Source of the DNA: an uncultured Rhodoblastus sp.
Lineage (GTDB): Bacteria; Pseudomonadota; Alphaproteobacteria; Rhizobiales; Beijerinckiaceae
DNA: 64,000 nt
Reading direction: 5' to 3'
Assembly: GCF_903903185.1 (NCBI RefSeq)
Contig: NZ_CAIUXT010000036.1
Location: 1 to 64,000 of the forward strand
Each line of letters opens with the position of its first letter. The stretch's first letter is position 1. The translations under genes and the position numbers were made by a program. The notes below the pieces were generated by a model. The model made no database searches, had not been told where the DNA came from, and was given only the letters and a program-made list of their open reading frames with translations. Below are positions 61,791 through 64,000 of this stretch, in pieces.

Positions 61791-62303
61791 ATGGCGAATT
61801 TCACTGTCAATCCGACCCGCGTCGATCCCTACAAGAATTTCAAGTTTCGCGTGAAATGGGACGGTCGCTACGTCGCCGGAATCAGCAAGGTCAGCGCGCT
61901 CAAGCGCACCACGGAAGTGGTCAAACATCGCGACGGCGCCGATCCTTCGACCAGCCACAAATCGCCGGGCCGCACCGAATATGAGGCGATCACGCTGGAG
62001 CGCGGCGTCACCCACGATCCCGATTTCGAGGATTGGGCGCGCAAGGTGTGGGATGTGCGCGGCGGCCAGGGCAAGGAGATTTCGCTCAAGGACTTCCGCA
62101 AGAATCTGCGCCTCGAACTCTACAACGAGGCCGGACAAGTGGTCATAGCCTATAATGTGTTTCGCTGCTGGGTGTCTGAATATCAGGCTTTTCCCGATTT
62201 GGACGCCAACGCCAACGCCATCGCGATCGCCCATCTCAAACTCGAGAACGAAGGCTGGATGCAGGACCCGGACGTCGCCGAGCCGGCCGAACCCTCCTTC
62301 TGA
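61791..62303 (+). CDS. Contractile injection system tube protein
   Basis: The 170-residue protein starts MANFTVNPTRVDPYKNFKFR with a GGAGG ribosome site. It contains TTEVVKHRDGADPSTSHKSP, RTEYEAITLERGVTHDPDF and LYNEAGQVVIAYNVFRCWVS. These are hallmarks of the T4 gp19/eCIS inner-tube family (Pfam Phage_T4_gp19). Stacked rings of this protein form the needle inside the sheath. It lies 98 bp after the sheath gene. An in-frame start further upstream (61455) runs into the sheath gene and is rejected. Confidence 0.93.
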   Translation: MANFTVNPTRVDPYKNFKFRVKWDGRYVAGISKVSALKRTTEVVKHRDGADPSTSHKSPGRTEYEAITLERGVTHDPDFEDWARKVWDVRGGQGKEISLKDFRKNLRLELYNEAGQVVIAYNVFRCWVSEYQAFPDLDANANAIAIAHLKLENEGWMQDPDVAEPAEPSF

Positions 62304-62323
62304 CCCACCGCGGGCGTTTCATC

Positions 62324-63004
62324 GTGAGCAACTTCGCCACCGATATCTTGCGCGCGTTCGAGACGGCGCGGCCCGAGCCCGACTGGCGACGCCCGGCGGC
62401 GTTGCTCGCCGGCCTGTCCGGCTTGGCGCAGGAGGCGGCGTTGGATCTTGGCGTGGCGCGGCGCGACGCGGCGCTGATGGCCTGGCGCCGCGCGCTATTT
62501 GGAAGCCAGTGGCGGGCCTTCGCGCAATGTCCCGCATGCGGGACCATGCTCGAATATGAACTGCCGACGGCGCCGGAAATGTTCGCCGCGCCGGAGGATG
62601 TTCTCGAAATATCGGCGGAGGGACGCGTCTGGCGCCTGCGCTGGCCCAATTCGCGCGATCTCGCGCGCGCCGCCGCCTGCCCCGATCGCGACGCGGCGCG
62701 CGGCCAACTGCTGGCGCGCATGCTGGAGACGCCCGCCGACGACGCGCCGACCGCGCTGCTGTTGGAGGCGGTCGCCGCCGCGCACAAGAGCTGCTGGAGC
62801 GTCGATCTGCAATGCTGCGCCTGCCCGCGCGCCTGGAACGTGCTGTTCGACGCCGGCGAGTTTCTGTGGCGCGAACTGCGCGCCGCCGCCCGCCGCATTC
62901 TGCGCGAGGTCGACGCCATCGCCCGCGTCTATCATTGGAGCGAGGCCGAGATCCTGGCGATGAGCGAGCCGCGCCGCGCCGCCTATCTGGAGCTGGTGTC
63001 ATGA
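62324..63004 (+). CDS. Injection-system locus protein with paired CxxC motifs
   Basis: The 226-residue protein starts with GTG at 62324. It has two CxxC pairs: C69/C72 in FAQCPACGTMLEYEL and C164/C167 in DLQCCACPRAWNV, spaced as a possible zinc-ribbon. Helical stretches flank them. Proteins of this form occur in eCIS loci between the tube and DUF4255 genes and are often annotated as T4-like baseplate or tail proteins; that role is context-based only. The stop overlaps the next start (ATGA). I cannot assign a specific function. Confidence 0.7.
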   Translation: MSNFATDILRAFETARPEPDWRRPAALLAGLSGLAQEAALDLGVARRDAALMAWRRALFGSQWRAFAQCPACGTMLEYELPTAPEMFAAPEDVLEISAEGRVWRLRWPNSRDLARAAACPDRDAARGQLLARMLETPADDAPTALLLEAVAAAHKSCWSVDLQCCACPRAWNVLFDAGEFLWRELRAAARRILREVDAIARVYHWSEAEILAMSEPRRAAYLELVS

Positions 63005-63687
63005 GCGCCGACTATCTCGACCTGCTGCTGGCGCGCGAGACCCGCGCCGCCCCGCTCGCCGAGCCGCGCATCGCCAGCGGCGCGACTCCGACGCCCATCG
63101 ATCCGGCCTGGGGCGAAACGGTCGAGGAGCGCCTTGTCGAGCGCGCGGGCGCCGACGCGCCGGCGCGATTGGGCGCCGAGCGCCCCGCCGCGCGTTCGGA
63201 ACGCGACCCGCCGGTGAGAAATCCGCCGCCGCCCGCCGTGGAAAGGCGCGAGCCGCCGCAGACCGTCGCATGGCGCGAGACGCCGCCCGCCCCGCCGGCG
63301 CAGCCCGAACCGATCGCGCGCGAGCGTTCCGCAGCGGAACGGAGCGACCCGCCGCCCTTCATCGAGACGCGCATCCTCGAAACCGACGCGCCGCCGCGCC
63401 CACAAGACGCGCAGGACGCCCGGCCGGCGCCCTCCGCAGACGCCTTGTTTCCCCGGGCCCGGCAAGACGCCGCCGCGCCGCGTGCGCCGGCGCCGGCGCG
63501 ACTGTTCGAGCCGGCGGAGCGCGCCAGCGCGCCTCCCGCGCCGCCGCCGATCCGCATTTCCATCGATCGCGTCGAGGTGCGGGCCGCAGGCGCCGCACCG
63601 TCCGCGCCCGCCGCGCCGCGCCCGCGCGAGAGGCCGCGTGTGACGCTCGACGATTATCTCGCGCGTCGCGATGGAGGCGGCCGGTGA
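63001..63687 (+). CDS. Pro/Ala/Arg-rich linker protein of the injection locus
   Basis: The 228-residue protein starts MSADYLDLLLARETRAAPLA and ends RPRVTLDDYLARRDGGGR. In between it is low-complexity and rich in Pro, Ala, Arg and Glu, probably disordered. The two ends share the motif DYL(x)2LLAR / LDDYLARR, which suggests a short repeated docking segment at both termini. The ATG overlaps the previous gene by four bases and the stop overlaps the next GTG, so the three are translationally coupled. Function unknown; similar linker-like proteins are seen in eCIS loci. Confidence 0.65.
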   Translation: MSADYLDLLLARETRAAPLAEPRIASGATPTPIDPAWGETVEERLVERAGADAPARLGAERPAARSERDPPVRNPPPPAVERREPPQTVAWRETPPAPPAQPEPIARERSAAERSDPPPFIETRILETDAPPRPQDAQDARPAPSADALFPRARQDAAAPRAPAPARLFEPAERASAPPAPPPIRISIDRVEVRAAGAAPSAPAAPRPRERPRVTLDDYLARRDGGGR

Positions 63688-64000
63688 GCAGCGCCCTGGC
63701 CATCGCCGCGGCCGCCCGCGTGATCTCTCGCCTGATCGACGACCGCGTCGCGGCGGAAGGGCTGACCGCCCTGCAAGGCATGCGCACTTCCGTGGTCTCG
63801 CCCGAACAGATCGACGGCACCGATCTTCAGGCCAAGGACGACGTCTCGCCGAAGATCAACATTTTTCCTTATCACGTCGGGCTGAACGCGGCCTGGCGCA
63901 ACGCCTTTGAGCCGGCGCGCGACCGCGCCGGCCAGCCCGTCGCGTCGCCGCCGCTGGCGATCGACGTGAGCTTTCTCGTCAGCGCCCATGGCACGAAGGA
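63684..64000 (+). CDS. DUF4255 protein (putative tube/sheath terminator), cut by window edge
   Basis: A GTG start at 63684 with GGAGG six bases upstream gives VSSALAIAAAARVISRLIDD. INIFPYHVGLNAAWRNAFEP and VASPPLAIDVSFLVSAHG follow. This is the DUF4255 pattern (Pvc16/Afp16-like), a family restricted largely to contractile injection systems and thought to cap or set tube length. Only the first about 105 codons are inside the window. Its presence is the strongest pointer to an eCIS rather than a phage tail. Confidence 0.85.
   Translation, partial: MSSALAIAAAARVISRLIDDRVAAEGLTALQGMRTSVVSPEQIDGTDLQAKDDVSPKINIFPYHVGLNAAWRNAFEPARDRAGQPVASPPLAIDVSFLVSAHGTK

Noticed and set aside
59407-64000. Complete prophage or type VI secretion system
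   Set aside because: No capsid, portal or terminase genes and no Tss membrane or VipA/B pair. DUF4255 and this sheath/tube arrangement favour an eCIS, though only part of the locus is visible.
1-64000. CRISPR array
   Set aside because: No regularly spaced direct repeats with unique spacers. The regular repeats in 1-17800 are protein-coding.

Overview
The window is GC-rich bacterial DNA whose gene content and order point to an alphaproteobacterium of the Hyphomicrobiales (Rhizobiales), plausibly in or near the Beijerinckiaceae/Methylocystaceae. The reasons are the lptC-lptA-lptB-rpoN-hpf-ptsN order, a FixK/FNR-type box before ccoNOQP-ccoGHIS, rpmI-rplT-pheS-pheT, and REP-like intergenic palindromes of a rhizobial style. 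The lineage is inference; no rRNA is present.

Layout. (1) 1-17804, minus strand: one uninterrupted giant gene of at least 5,934 codons that runs off the left edge. It encodes a mosaic surface or secreted protein: a long beta-solenoid region, about nine CARDB domains, PPC and IPT/TIG domains, an Rhs/YD-repeat block with an Rhs core, then Ig-like and 57-residue tandem repeats. (2) 17805-19168: a gene-poor spacer with a striking multi-hairpin element and a REP-like repeat. (3) 19.2-33.2 kb: an O-antigen-ligase-like membrane protein, arfB, an RNase D-type exonuclease, the LPS-export genes lptC/lptA/lptB, rpoN, hpf, ptsN, an EI24/CysZ-like protein, xseB, a pirin, ispE, gloA, a broken class II aldolase gene, a small conserved-looking protein and a DedA protein. 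(4) 33.2-37.9 kb, minus strand: a complete branched-chain amino-acid-type ABC transporter (livGFKHM). (5) 38.3-47.8 kb: the cbb3 cytochrome oxidase structural genes (ccoNOQP) and assembly genes (ccoGHIS). They are followed, with a 4-base overlap, by an MFS protein carrying the MxxxM...HxxxM pattern of the CcoA copper importer. (6) 47.8-56.9 kb, minus strand: a small exported protein, a VOC protein, pheT, pheS, rplT, rpmI, an MHS-type MFS transporter, infC (probably with an ATT start) and a glycosyltransferase. (7) 57-58.7 kb: an alpha/beta hydrolase, a small unknown protein and tRNA-Leu(CAG). (8) 59.4-64.0 kb: the start of a contractile injection system locus (sheath, tube, a zinc-ribbon-like protein, a Pro/Ala-rich linker protein and a DUF4255 protein cut by the window edge). 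No capsid or terminase gene is seen, so an extracellular contractile injection system (eCIS) is favoured over a complete prophage.

How the parts fit. The Lpt genes move LPS to the outer membrane. RpoN, HPF and PtsN form the usual sigma-54/PTS-Ntr neighbourhood. The cco genes build a high-affinity oxidase for low oxygen: CcoI exports copper, CcoG is a membrane Fe-S protein, and the MFS protein may import copper. The most unusual items are the two edge loci, the giant Rhs/CARDB/beta-solenoid gene and the contractile injection locus with a duplicated insert in its sheath. Both continue outside the window, so their effectors, secretion signals and full extent cannot be seen here.
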